From Rostratula benghalensis (lineage: Eukaryota; Chordata; Aves; Charadriiformes; Rostratulidae), in contig VXAI01000091.1 of assembly GCA_013399305.1 (NCBI GenBank), positions 372,001-436,000 of the forward strand: a stretch of DNA of 64,000 nucleotides, read 5' to 3'. Below are positions 24,300 through 36,677 of the stretch, in pieces. The notes below the pieces were generated by a model. It saw only the letters and a program-made list of their open reading frames with translations, did not search any database and was not told the origin of the DNA. A program made the translations under genes and the position numbers. Numbering within the stretch: position 1 is the first letter of the stretch; every line of letters starts with the position of its first letter.

Positions 24300-24750
24300 G
24301 GTGTCAGGATCCTGCAGGGCTGGTGTCTCTGTGGGGTTGGGTGGCTGGGTGCTATGAGGGCTCTGTTAGGGCCTGGCAGCCTCCCACTGCCCCAGCCAAA
24401 AGCAGGGCAGTCATGGGCATCCCCCACCATCAGTGTAGGGCACCCCCCTGGGGACAGTGCGGTGCGGAGGCAGGTCTGGTTGTGGACCTGCAGGTCCATG
24501 GCATGGCCACCAGTGCAAGTACAATCGTGGCTGTAGTACAGCGGGAACTGCGGTGTTGGTAGGGGCCGAGGGGCAGAGGGTCACGTTAAAGCAGCTCCTG
24601 TGGGAAGGAGGTCTCCCCGCAGCACACTCTGGAGCCTCTCCAGAGGCACCAGGAGGAAGGGGCAGCCCAGCTGCGCTGTCTCCAGGTTGGCTCTGGGCAC
24701 AGGCAGCCAAGCCCCTAGGAGGTGTATTATCTCAGGACACTTACTAAGGT
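24300..24750. other. GC-rich patch of unknown origin
   Basis: About 450 bp markedly richer in G and C than its surroundings, with scattered CpGs (for example GCGGTGCGG near 24460 and CCGAGGGG near 24567). Four overlapping frames stay open on both strands, an expected side effect of GC richness. No exon, CpG-island promoter partner or repeat family is recognised. It could be an old repeat insertion or an unannotated exon/promoter of a noncoding RNA. Confidence 0.4.
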
Positions 24751-27653
24751 GTTTGTGTTTGGCAAGAAAGAACAAAGGCAAGATATTCATGGCTGTTGTA
24801 CCAGTGACTTCAGTGGTCTGTAAGCTACTTCTCTGCAGAAAGTTATTCTGAGCTCTCTGGCAGCCTTTCCACTGCCTCCTGCTTTCTCCTAAGCCCATGC
24901 TTTGCTCTACTGCTTTAATGAATCCCTTTTATTGGCTTATGGAAATCTTTCTTCAGACTACAGGCACTGAGAAATTCCTGATTTCCTTGAATTCTGGTCA
25001 TAGGTTTTAGTCTTTTGCATGTAAAAACGGGTGGCTACAAGATAGAAATGCTGTTGCCCACAAGTTGATGCACGCTCTGGATGTGAGCACTAGAAAGGCA
25101 GCGGTCATGTGCTTTTTTGTGTCCTGATCAGTGTACTTCAGGCCTCCCAGCTTTGGGCAGCCCTTGTGGCTGGCACAAGGTACTTCTCAGGAAGTTTGGG
25201 CAGAATGAAACCCAAACCCTGAATCGTGCTGTTCTCCATAGGAATAGAATTTTGCTGTTGAACTGAAGGAAGCATATATCACCTACTGCCTTTGGCTATG
25301 ACAGAATGAGCTGAGGAACACATGAGGTGAAGAGGACCAAGAGCTGTAGTGATTTGGTATCTAAAGAGTAAATGTTGTGCATTAGCTGCATTGAGGCTTG
25401 GCCAACTGGAGGTTTGTCATGTTACAGGAATCATATGGCTCATGTGGTAAGGGGTGGTGTTCACACTGCCATCTCTCAGGCAACCTGCTAAAGGAGATGA
25501 TGTATTGTATACACTGAGCCATTGCATGCTCTTCAATAAATTCATTGATGTTATTAGCATTCAAAGCATTAAAAGAAAATAATTACTTACATCCTGCTTC
25601 GTCAGCCAAAATACAAGTGTGTCTTAAAAAATCCTAATGGTTTTCTTTATTGTTTCTCCTTCTCTTTGCCTCTTGGTTCTTCAGAATATGCTGTTTGTGC
25701 CACCCAAGGTTATGAGAGCTGAAGGTCCTCAAGTTATTAGATGAATTGTGGAACTGAAAGTAAAACACTAAATAGCCTGTGGCCATACAGCAAGGTACTT
25801 AATGGCAGGATTATACTTTAAGGTTCATAGTAGGAGATTTAAACTTAGTGTGATAAAAAGCACAGCTGGAATAGTACCTTGAGGAACTGGCATGCAGTAC
25901 ATGGTTTGAGATGATGTTATTGATCCAGGAGTTTGTAGCTTTATGCAGTACTGGAAGAGTTTCTTCTCTATACTTTCGTTATCTACAAATTTCCTGTGAT
26001 GTTTCTATTATAGAAGTATATAAAATAGAATATAAGCTTTAGAAGATCTTTGTTTTCAAACTGTGTGCTTCGGAATCTGCAAACCATCACAGGGTTAATT
26101 AAAACTTATGTTTTCCTTCTTATTTTCATGCTGCCTTATTTGTATTCAGGGCAGGTCTTGAGCTGGTTTATTTTGATAGATTGTTATCCACAATAAATTG
26201 AAATACCTTTCATAGTGCTCTCTGTAAGATAAGAAAAAAATTACTTGAGTTATATTTCTAAATCCTAGGTGACTATGCCAGTAGATTGATTTGTGCTGTA
26301 GGTTTCTACCTTCATTTAAACATTGCTGAAATGAGCCTGAAGCCTAATAATTTTTATCAGCTCCCTAAGAAAATATTGGAAATTATTAATTGATTGTGCA
26401 TATTAAAATATTTATACAGCAGTAAAATCATCATTCTTATCACTGATACAGACTATGGTCCAAATTCCATCCATTAGTTAAACCATTTTCTAGTCTATTT
26501 TGCTTTCTTCTGTCATAGGGCAGTTTGTGATGTGATTGTGTTATGTCTGTGATATAGTATAATAGAATGAATACACTTTTTATGCTAGCATTATTAAGGT
26601 AGCTGTTTTTTTGTGTTGACATAATGACAAAGGGATGAATAGATGGCGGGTCTCACAACCAGGTCCCTAACTTCATACAAGGAAAGGTGAAAAAATTGAC
26701 CCTGTCCAAATAATAATGATTTTTTTGAGTATAAAGGAATGTACAGGAATAAAGAAATCCTGATCTCACTTGATGTGTCTACAGCAGATCTTCGCAACTA
26801 GGACTTAATTTGTAGTATTTTTGTTAAGAAGTTGTAGTTTGCAAAAGCAAACAACATTAGTCCTGTTATAGCCTTGCTGGCTGAACTTTGAAGAGCTTTT
26901 TGTCACCTCTTCCTTGAGGAAGTGTCTCCTGCCATCTTTGTACAATACCCAGTATAGTTGGTTTCTAAGCACAGTGAGAGCTTTTGTACACTGTCATAAA
27001 AATAATAATAATTTCAACTTTAAATTTCCCTTTCTTTGCAAAAGTATTGCATTTGGAAGGTGTCTTAGCAGTCTGCAATCTTGGCTGTCTTCTCACCTCA
27101 GTGGGGGAGGCAAAGCCATGCACTTCTTATGCAGTTCCTTATCAAAGGAGGAACTTGTAACACAGCAGCTGGAGAAAGCTGAAATACTGGACCTGTTTGC
27201 AAGAATTCTGACAGAAAAATGATATATTTTGATATTCTTCCTTCTTACTGTTTTTGCTGGCAGCCAATTCATGTTCAATTTTTTAAAAGTCTGTTTTCTA
27301 CCTTGATATAATGCTCTTGATTGGCAGAAATGAAGGGGGCTGCTTGTCACCGAGGAAGAGACCCTTTGATACCTTGTATTGATCAGGAATTTTCTTTTTG
27401 GGAGAGGGAAATGGGAAACATGAAAAAATGGTTGCATTCAGAGGACTGATACTCTTGAGTATGATGTGTTATTATATTATAATCTCTAGTGTTTTCTGAG
27501 CTGCTGTTTGCTTAGAGAAATTGCAGAGAAAATGAGGTTTTGCTGCTGCAGAAATTGTGCAGGGGTGGAAAGGCAGAAGATGTTGTACTTCACCTCTTGC
27601 AGCATCAGTACGATTGCAGCCAGGCCCATAACGTCTCCCTATTGGTGCTGCTG

Positions 27654-27669
27654 AAAAAAAAAAAAAAAA
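27654..27669. repeat. Poly(A) tract
   Basis: A run of 16 A in otherwise ordinary sequence. Confidence 0.85.
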
Positions 27670-28529
27670 GTAGTTAATCAAATTTGGTTTGTATTCTCTT
27701 TTCCCTTGTCCCAATAATGAAATAAACTTGGCTGTCTGGCAGGTCCCCACATTTCTCTCTGAATTCCACAGTGACCAGGTCTGTTGAGAAAGGTCCATAC
27801 AGGGAATTGTATAACAAACTGAGATGCTGTTTTGGAACTTCCTTTCTGATGCAACTTGCTTTTTTGAAGAGGTGCTGCCAAGATTGGTAGGCTGATTGTT
27901 GTTATACATTTTTCCCACTTGTAAACTTTATGCAGACTTTATATACTTTTAAAACTGTGTTCTCAAACTCAAAGGTTTATGTGTCTGATAATTTATCCAT
28001 TTCTGCCTTATCAGCTGGTCATCAGCTGATGTAACCTCTGCTCATCAACCTTGCTTATACCCTTAGACAGCCATAGACATGTGAATAAAGATTGTAAAAG
28101 TTTATTGCCATTAAAAACTACTTTGCCCTTGTAGTGTGGCCCAATTATCTATGCATCATTATCAAAACTGTAAGTGACTTTTTTTTTTCCTTAGTCATTA
28201 AAGCTGTTATGCTGAACTTGGTTTCTGTGTATAGTCTAGCAGAGGACTATTACTTATAGACTTGATACAGGTTACTGGTTGACAATTGATCTCCCATGTT
28301 TTCTGAAATTTCAAACTAGATGAACAAGTTGGTTTCCTCTGACAATCTTTTAAGGCAAAATTATTTTTAGGATGTGATCAAAGTCTTATGTGCTGCTCTT
28401 CTAATCAGATTTCAAAGGTATTTGTGTGTCTGTTTGCCTGGAAACTACTAAATGTCTTTGCTTTGCTGAAAATGTCTATGACCAACTCCTAGTAAAAGTA
28501 AAGTGCAGTGATCTCAGGAGGTACCATTT

Positions 28530-29152
28530 TGTTATGGTTTGAGAAACCCACAACAATTTATTGTTGTTGAGATGATTTTTCTATCACACCACAATCCCTC
28601 CCCATCTGGCAAGGGGAATCGGGGAAAACAAGGAAACATGGGGGTTGAAATATAAATAGAATTAATAATAGAATTAACATTAAAAATACTAAAGACCCAG
28701 CATTGATCCTGATACCAATTTAAAATATGCAAAGATTATACTCGGCCAAATCTATCAGTAGGAATCTGTACACTCCCAGCAGTGAGTTGCTCCGGCTTCA
28801 GGAGAAAGGGAAGGAATCAGGGCTCTGGCAAGAAGTTCTCTGGACCACTGCCATGAAGGGTGGGGAGAGAGAGAAAGACAGCACCATGCAGCAAACTTTC
28901 TAATCTATATTGAATGTGATGTTGATGGTATGAAATAATCCTGTTGGCCATCTTGGGTCAAGTGCCTAGGTCTTGCTCCTCCTCATCTCTGCACCTGGCA
29001 AGGCTCAAAACCACGGAGACCTTGAAACCCACATAGCATAGCTGGTTATAAAGTAAATATTTTCCACAAATTTAGGCGCTAGAGTTTTCTGAAAGTGTAG
29101 TTTTCCCAAGCATTAGAAGGGAAATTAGTCCTGTGTTGCTCAAACCAGGACA
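28530..29152 (-). mobile_element. Solo LTR of an avian ERVL-like retrovirus
   Basis: A 623-bp unit that begins TGTTATGGTTTGAG and ends CTCAAACCAGGACA, so it has TG...CA ends inside an imperfect terminal inverted repeat (GGTTTGAG / CTCAAACC). Flanking pentamers CATTT (28525-28529) and CACTT (29153-29157) differ at one base and fit a decayed 5-bp target duplication. Internal blocks such as the GGGAATCGGGGAAAAC stretch near 28616 and GTATGAAATAATCC near 28929 resemble LTRs of avian ERVL-group elements, which places the sense direction on the minus strand. A minus-strand AATAAA lies at 28562-28557. No gag, pol or env and no second LTR are present nearby, so this is a solo LTR left by recombination. 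The family name is an inference. Confidence 0.75.
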
Positions 29153-29760
29153 CACTTGAATCTTTCATAATACGGATGTCAAAAGAAATAAAACGATATT
29201 ATTGAGTATTGTGAGCCTATTATGTATTTGACTACTTCAGGGAGTTAGAACTCAAGGCTGGGTTGTCTGTCTTCTCACTACCCTTTATTTTCTGATATAA
29301 TCTGATCTTAATGGGGGCATATGTTTCTAAAATACTTCAGTTCATGCGGCAGCTGTGATAGATTTGCACCATGGTGTAAGGCACTAGTGAGATTCTCCTG
29401 AAATGGTGCCTCTAGAGTTGGACCACCCACATCCAACTGTGTGAACAGGACAAGAGCTTTTAGGAGAAGCAGAGTGTAGTACTGCTTTACAAGGAGGGGA
29501 TCCAAAATATTGATTTGCCCAGAAAATGCAAGCTGGGAGGCAACGTTGTAAAATCCCATTACTGTGATAGCAGACATTGCAGCTCTTTTCTGTCTCCCAC
29601 TATTTAATCTCAAAGACACTGTTGATGCTGACAGAAGGAGAATGTTTGAAACCTTCAAAGCAATGAGTTATTGGGATGTTTTCCTACTGTGTGTGGGAGA
29701 AAAAAATTGAAAACACTTTGAGATGGAAGTTAATAAATTTAGTAGTAGAAGATATACAAT

Positions 29761-29814
29761 AGCAGGAGATTAGACCCAGTAACTCTGGAGGTCCTTCCAG
29801 TATTGTATTTCTGT
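29761..29814 (+). mobile_element. CR1 3' tail remnant
   Basis: AGCAGGAGATTAGACCCAGT, then AACTCTGGAGGTCCTTCCAG, ending TGTATTTCTGTGG. This follows the usual CR1 3' end pattern (…GGACTAGATGACCTCT…GGTCCCTTCCA…ATTCTGTGA). It is short and diverged, with the 5' part missing or unrecognisable. Confidence 0.6.
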
Positions 29815-32800
29815 GGAGACCTTAATCCTTTTCTGTATAAATAATTTCATACTTGCAACCCTAAGAAGTAGGTTATGCTACATTATCTCTTCCTGAGCTC
29901 TAAATTTCTTAATCCTCTCCTTAGCCCCATGCAGGCAGGGCCATTTACTTTGCTCACTTTTGTGAGCAAATTGGTCGGGAGGAGAAAGGAAAGGAGCAGG
30001 AGGAATCTGATCTGTCCCCATTTATTTGTCATTATAACTGCTCAAATTGTTTTGGCTTACCATAATGAAATCTTATTTTAAAATCCATGTTTACAGATAC
30101 AATTCATATACTTATATCTTTTAATTCTTGGTAAAATATGGAATATTTTTTCTTTTTAATGCTGCTGTCCCTTTCCCTCCTTCCCTCTCTCTGGTCCTGA
30201 ATACCAAAGTGCAAAAACCCAGAACACCCTGACTCTTTACATGGTACATTGTTGACATAAGTAAAGGCTAACCTGTTAACTTGGGGATGTTTTGGGAAAA
30301 AAATTTTTAAGAAAAAAAGATGAAGATCTATTTTTTCTTGAAACTTGCAGAACTAAAATCTTATTTCTGAAGAATTATATAATCTGTACTTTACAGAGAC
30401 AGGTTACATCCATTAGACAATTACGAGCATTGGCTGTGCAGGGAAGTAGATGACATTGTATAGAAAAGGAGGTAATTCACTGTTTTTCTAGAGCAATAAG
30501 ACAAAAGGAAAGTATAAGAATTTCAAGCAGTTTATCATGTGGAAATAATAAGAGTGCCCTCTCCACAGAGCCAGCTCTGTGGGCTTGGGACCACAGCTTG
30601 GAAGCCGTCACCTGCAAACATTTGCTTGGGAAAATTTGAGAACATAAATGAAATCCTCATCATATTGAAATCAGTGAGAAGTTTTGGCACTGACATCAGT
30701 GAAGCTAAAATTTTATCCTTTATTTTACAGTTGTTCTGTGTTCATAAAGTGCAAGGTATGTACTTTTTATTATGGCTGCACATGAAAGCAGGCCTAAAGA
30801 GTTATGTATGTACCTATTGAATAAAAGGTGTAAGGTTTCTCAGTTAATATGCCACAGGATCTGTTGATGGGATATGAGCTAAAGGAATAAATTATTAAGA
30901 GACTACTGGCATTGGGATACTGCAAATGGAAAATATGTATAGTTAGTACCAGATGTTAAACTGGAGTTTCGAAATTAATATTCTGTATATAGGATGGCTA
31001 TGAAAGCCGAAAGGCTTAAGCAATATGCAAACCTTCAAGGGGAGATGAAAAACTCAGGCCTCGCCACTGAGAACTGGAAACTCTTCTCTCAGGGAAGGCT
31101 TTCCATGAAGGATTTCTGTGAAATTGAGATAACAGAATTCCTCTTCTTTCTTTTCTTTGTTAGTCTCTTCTGGCCAGAGATTATTAGTAATAGTGTATGT
31201 CTTTGCTATAATGATCTGTTTGTATGAATTTATAATAGTACCAACAACAATTCACTGATATTGATCAGGGCAGAAGTTTTCTTGAATATAGTTCCCAAAG
31301 AAAAATTAAAGTGACTATTTTTGAAGTACAATAAATTGATCAGATGTTTCTCGGTATCTTACTGTGCTTCAATCCAGTGTTTTAATGAAAGGATAGGGTA
31401 TTTCTCAATACAGTGCCAAAACCACAGAATTGAGGAAAGTGAATTGTTGTTGTTAAGGGAACAAAGGTCCAGGAAACTGTTTCAGTTCAATTGTTTGAAA
31501 CTGAACGGGCTTCTTTCATGGATGCTGAACATATGGGAAACCAGCCTGGTCCCAGTATGATCTATTGCCTGCAACACAGGCTTCCCTAATGATACTGTTT
31601 GTGTCTTTGACATGCTCTTTGTTCTCTGTGCTCTTTTAGTCATTCCTTCTCTAGGATTTCCCTTATTTCCCTTTGCTTTAATTTCACATCCATTCCTGTA
31701 TTTTCTTTCCCTGGTATGGCCTCCAAAATATGAGATTTGGTTGTAATGAATGCATGTGCTGTATGTGGACAGAACAGTTGTCCATCTCTGTCCTCAGGTG
31801 TGCATGCAAGTATGCAGGCACAGAATGAGAGGAAGGTAGAACTAAAATCTCAATTCTTTCCTTGGGAATATTTGCATTATTAAAGCTAAAAGAGAGCCCT
31901 CGTGCCTGTTTCTGCTGATGGATCTTTATCTCTCCCCCATTATCAGTTGTAGAAGATAAAAAAAATGCTATGAATACATCAATACTTATATGCTGATACA
32001 AATACAAAACCAGTGGTGTCCATAGAAAAAAACCCAAACCCCCCATCCTTTATAAACTTGTTTGCCAAGCATGTCCTGCCCTAAAGTCCACCGATTAAAT
32101 TTTGTTCTGGTGATGTAATTCTCATATCTTGATATTTTTGCTCGAGACTTAAGAATTAGTTTCTCTACCCACACAGAGCACTTCATCTCCTTAGCTTGAT
32201 CGTGCTCTTGAATTAATCTTGTATTGAATTGCTTGATTTCTGATTATATCAAAGTTTGAAAGTTGGTAATGTTGCCCTCTCTGTTCCCCATTCACAGCAC
32301 CCAAATGAAGTGGCCAGAAAGTCAAAATTGTGTAGCAGGGAGAAGCTCTCAACAAACAATTCTTTTTTGGAAAGGGAAAGAGGCAGTTTCTCTTTAATTG
32401 GGACAGCAATGCTCTTTTCCTCAAATGTCAAGACCTAACAAGAGACCAAAAATAATGGGGCTACCATAGAGTAAATAATGGTGTGTGATATTCCAGTTTC
32501 ACAAAGCAAGACATAGTTTGCTTGTGCTTCACTTGGCTTTTGCTTTATGAGACAATAAAGTCCTCTGGCAAATAAATGCCAGGACCTCAGCCCAAGGGAG
32601 TGGTGATGCTTCTCGAAAGACTTTTGCATGGCTTGTTTATTGCCTCATAAACTAAAAGCCAAATGAAGTTGCTGTAATGTTACATTTTGCATATGAATTA
32701 TTTTTCCCCTGATCATCCACAGTTATGCATACTTCTTATCTTTCCCTTCTGTATGTTCTCCTTTACATTTCCAGCTGCAGATGTTGTGCTAGGTGGGACT

Positions 32801-33302
32801 ACTAGCCCAAATGTATGGGAAATGTCACCACTGCTAACCCTGGGTATTTACGATCAGGCACCAAAATCATAAGATGCGAAGAGAAGTCAGTGCTTGCTGT
32901 ATTTGTCTTCTGGGATCTGAGGCTTTACAAATATGCTGTGTAAAAAAGAAAAGAAAAGAAAATGGATATTAAGATATTCAAGTGTGTTTAGGGGCTCATG
33001 CTTCAACTGAGAGTTGGAAACCCTGAACACGTCTAATTAGTTCCTGACAAGGGCAAATTTCAGCCATGGATGACTGCTGAAATGAGCAGTCAGCTCTACT
33101 ACAAAGTTGTCTGTAGGGAAGATGGAAACCAGGCCAGTGAGCAAATGAAACGGGCCGTCCACATGGATTCTCCTATGAATCTTGCAAATCCACACAGGCC
33201 CCTGTCCTGGTCACTGCCTACAGGATACTTAGGAAAAATGCAAGAAACAAGAAAGTAGGCACAATTATTTCAGGTGGTCTGTGAGTGTGACAAGTTGTAA
33301 GA
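29815..33302. other. Unassigned noncoding DNA
   Basis: No gene or named repeat recognised. A small (GAAAA)n-type run lies at 32943-32961. Open frames (up to 120 codons, 31684-32046 minus) look random. Confidence 0.55.
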
Positions 33303-33566
33303 AAATCATAAGATAATTCAGGCTGGGAGAGACTTTAGGGTGGTTTCTAGTCCACCTCACCCTGATTAAGGCAAAGTCAGACCAGGGTGCTCAATCGGGT
33401 CTTGTCTATCTCCCGGGATGCCAACTACAAAGCCTTTGAACCTTTCTTCTTTCAATATGTATTCTTTGTCTGCCATTCTCCTGCTGCACATCTCTGGAAG
33501 GAGTCTTGGTTCTGTCTCCTTGATAACTGCTTTGTAGATACTGAGAGGCTGCTGTTAGGAGGTGAT
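33303..33566 (-). mobile_element. Degenerate CR1 LINE 3' fragment
   Basis: The plus strand shows the antisense CR1 tail: TCATAAGATAATTCAGGCTG, GGGAGAGACTTTAGGG, then TCTAGTCCACCTCACCCTG near 33348. Further in, it resembles the antisense C-terminal ORF2 sequence (about 33480-33560, including GATACTGAGAGGCTGCTGTT). It is more diverged than the copies at 19.8 and 22.3 kb, with internal gaps, so it is older. Confidence 0.75.
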
Positions 33567-36174
33567 ATTGAGCAAAGAAAAATCTAAATCCACTTCAGTT
33601 ATTTTTCTTTTTATCAGTGAGGGCTGCTGAGCTCTGGATCCCATTGTGAGATTAATTTAAAACTACTGAGCATATGCCATAAGAAATAATTCTGCATTGA
33701 CATGAGAGGGGAGGAGACAATATGTCCTTGACATCATATGATCCAATTAATGTTTTAGGGAGTGTGTCCTGATGGAATTACACATTGTAAAGATTAGAAG
33801 CAGTTCTTTATCCACCCATGCCAGATTAATCCCAAACTACTTCTGGTCAACAGTCTGCAATTATGTTAATACTATTTATAAAGATTTCATTATGGGCTCT
33901 TACAAACTGCGGAATATACACTTTTACATTCTGATTTGTTAACAAACTTGTTGAAAGGAGATGAAATGCAAATGCTTTCATTCCCTCTGCTTTTCATCTC
34001 TCTCTGATCTACTCCAATTTTCCATGCAGTTATAGTTAATATTCAAGGCTTATTTTTTTTCATAGATAATGATATATTGGAAATGTGGAAGAAGTGAATA
34101 TTGCAGGTTCGGGACCTTATTGCTTTCGTATTTTGGTGCTGGTACGGTAGTAAAGGTGTTCAGTGGCCAGCAAGTTGACTTGCCTTCTACTGGTGTTTAT
34201 ATCAGCTGAGCCTGATTGAGCATTAGATAGGACAGGTGTACGTGCATTGCTTGATCAGTAATAACCTATACCCTATTGCTCCTTGGTTTCCTTTTTTTGA
34301 GATTGAGCAAGGCTGTGTTTGAAAAAGAGCTGAAAGGAGCTCTGCTAGTCCTGGAGCCTTGTGGTTAGTTGGTCTGGAGGGGCTGTAGGGTTGTGCATCT
34401 CAGATCCATGAACTTTGGGGAACTGAAGGTACTTTTGGAGAACCTGAGAAGAGACTGCAGACTGCTGAACTTTAATGCCTATGTTTTGCCTATGAAGAAA
34501 GGGATTCTACTAAGGTGAAGATGGAGAGTGTGGAGTGGGAGCCTCCTGCCACTGCAACTAAAGGCAAAACTCCTACCAACTGCAGAAGCTACTTCTGGTG
34601 TTACACTGGCAAAGTGCCTAAAATATTGTGTAACTGCTGATGGAGCTCAGGAGGATTAATGGCAATTGAAAGTCCTATGACTGTTCAAGTCTTTAGAAGT
34701 TCCAAAATGGAAGCCAATGAAATGGCCACTGGGGATGCCAATTTGATCATAGTTACAGGCGTCTTAATTAACTGAAAGGCCTGAGCACAGTCCCACTAGG
34801 GCAATGCAAAATTACTCATTCTAGTGAAGACTGGGGGATTCTAGACTTCATTCAAAAACTGTATTTCTACTAGTGAACACTTGAAAATTCAATCACCAAG
34901 TCCTTCTGTGCCATCATGCCATAAAAAATATCCTAAATTGTGCAGGTTGAAAAGTCTCATGAATATAAAGATAACTTCATTGTTTTGTGGGGTTTACTTA
35001 TGAATTTGTGAATGCCTGAAATTATCTTTTCTTTATACTGCTATTTTTGGGATGCTTACATTTGCTGTGGATTAATGTTCAGACTCTCCTATGTGAATAG
35101 CATAAAGTAGTAGCTTCTTTTATTGTAAATGTAATTTGCGTTATTCTTAATCAACTAGGTATTTAAAACATTCTGTGGCTTTTTTGAAAGACTGCTATGG
35201 TCAATTATATTTCAATTCCCATTCTTATCCCATGTCAATTGGTTGTTTAGCAATGAAAAACTTAATTAATTTTCTACCTCTACAGTATGTTGCCTTTCTA
35301 CCACAGATCCATGTTTAAACGTTCCTTGGAGACTGGCCTCATCACAGAGCATAATTAAAGAATAAAGTTTACAGTATTCTTTTCTGAAAGCAGGCTTATT
35401 TATATGCTACAAAAAGATTGCTTCCTATGCTTCAAGAATTTTTTCTATGAAGCAGTGTAAAAAGATCTGCATTATCAAATCTGTTTTTTTTTAATTGGGT
35501 TGGTATTTTTTTTGGGGTGGGTTTTTTAGTAATTAGAGCTCCCATCCCAAATGGTACTGACCTGTATTGAAATCCCAGCTTGTCCTATAGGGTTTTGAAT
35601 GGTTATGCTCTATAATGGCTTGTTTAGAAGCGTGTAGGGTGTTGTTTTTTCCCCTAGTCTGAGCCCAAAGTGGAGCTCAAGAACAAATGCAGTTCTCCCT
35701 CCTGTGTTTCAGGGCCTTTGTGTTGGTATAGAGGGACTATTGTTTTTAAACAGTAGGTTTTAGTATAAAATACAGAGATCTGCTGGTTACACTTCTCCCA
35801 TGGGCTTTAACCTTTATCTATTAAGAAAAGCCACAACCCCAAACCCCTTTGTTAGTTGTTGTTCTTACCAATTAAACCTTTCAGTTAATGCAGCTGAATG
35901 ACTGATCATGATCAAGTGCAGTTAGGGGAGGCTGTAGCTGGGCTCAGTATGTTAGTACAGCTGCTATTAAATGTATTAAACTTTTAGATGCAGGGGAGTC
36001 AGAAATCCATGGCTGATCCCTTTGTTTTCACCTCGGTGAATCCTAAAGATCAGCGTTAGCAGTGAATACACGTTAATTCATTGCTGCCAGCTGGTAAAGC
36101 ACCCATGAATAATAGGAGATTATAAGCAACTCGCCCTTTTCCCTAGAGCATTTATCTATATTCACGCAGTGGCA

Positions 36175-36194
36175 GTGCCAGTTAGAGCTGGCAC
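36175..36194. repeat. Short hairpin, 7-bp arms
   Basis: GTGCCAG (36175-36181) pairs with CTGGCAC (36188-36194) around a 6-nt loop TTAGAG. Confidence 0.8.
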
Positions 36195-36643
36195 AGTTGT
36201 CCTTTGTAATGAAACTCTTGACCTAGGAAAATTATCTAGCTTTATAAGGACTATTTCTGATAACATGGAAGTCACTGTAACTCTCCACAGCTCATGCGTG
36301 ACTGCTCTAGCTCTGACTTCCCCATCTTGAATTCACGGAAGTGGCTGCATGGCTGAAAAGATTACCTGATGCCTGCCTAATGCCATGTGTACTTAGCATT
36401 TTGTACAGCAGGGCTCTAGGAATCGCAACAAATCAGCTTCAGAGATTGCTTAGCTGAAACCACGGACGGCCTCTGATGTCTGCTTATTTTCTCTCCATCA
36501 GGTTAACGCCGTACTGTAATTAGTCATACTGTATGCACACCTATCCAGCTCATGGGAGACTGTCACAGGAGATTAGCAGCTGGTTAGCAGGCTGCTTAGT
36601 TAACTGTTACACAAATGTGTCTGTGTGGGAAGAACTCTGCAAT

Positions 36644-36677
36644 ATAAGGAAAGGGCATTTCATGTCCCTTTCCTTAT
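36644..36677. repeat. Perfect 12-bp hairpin with 3 extra pairs
   Basis: Arm ATAAGGAAAGGG (36644-36655) pairs exactly with CCCTTTCCTTAT (36666-36677). Inside, CAT (36656-36658) can pair with ATG (36662-36664), leaving a 3-nt loop and one bulged T. That gives 15 base pairs in 34 nt. Confidence 0.9.

Larger units (their letters stand above)
22947..28529. other. Unassigned noncoding DNA
   Basis: No gene or named repeat was recognised other than the subregions listed separately (AT-rich motif cluster, GC-rich patch, microsatellites). A minus-strand open frame of 148 codons at 27472-27918 runs through a poly(A) run (27654-27669), codes poly-Phe there, and resembles nothing known. Confidence 0.55.

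Noticed and set aside
27472..27918. 148-codon minus-strand open frame
   Set aside because: It runs through a poly(A/T) tract that codes poly-Phe, has no family resemblance, and overlaps another open frame of similar quality on the same strand.
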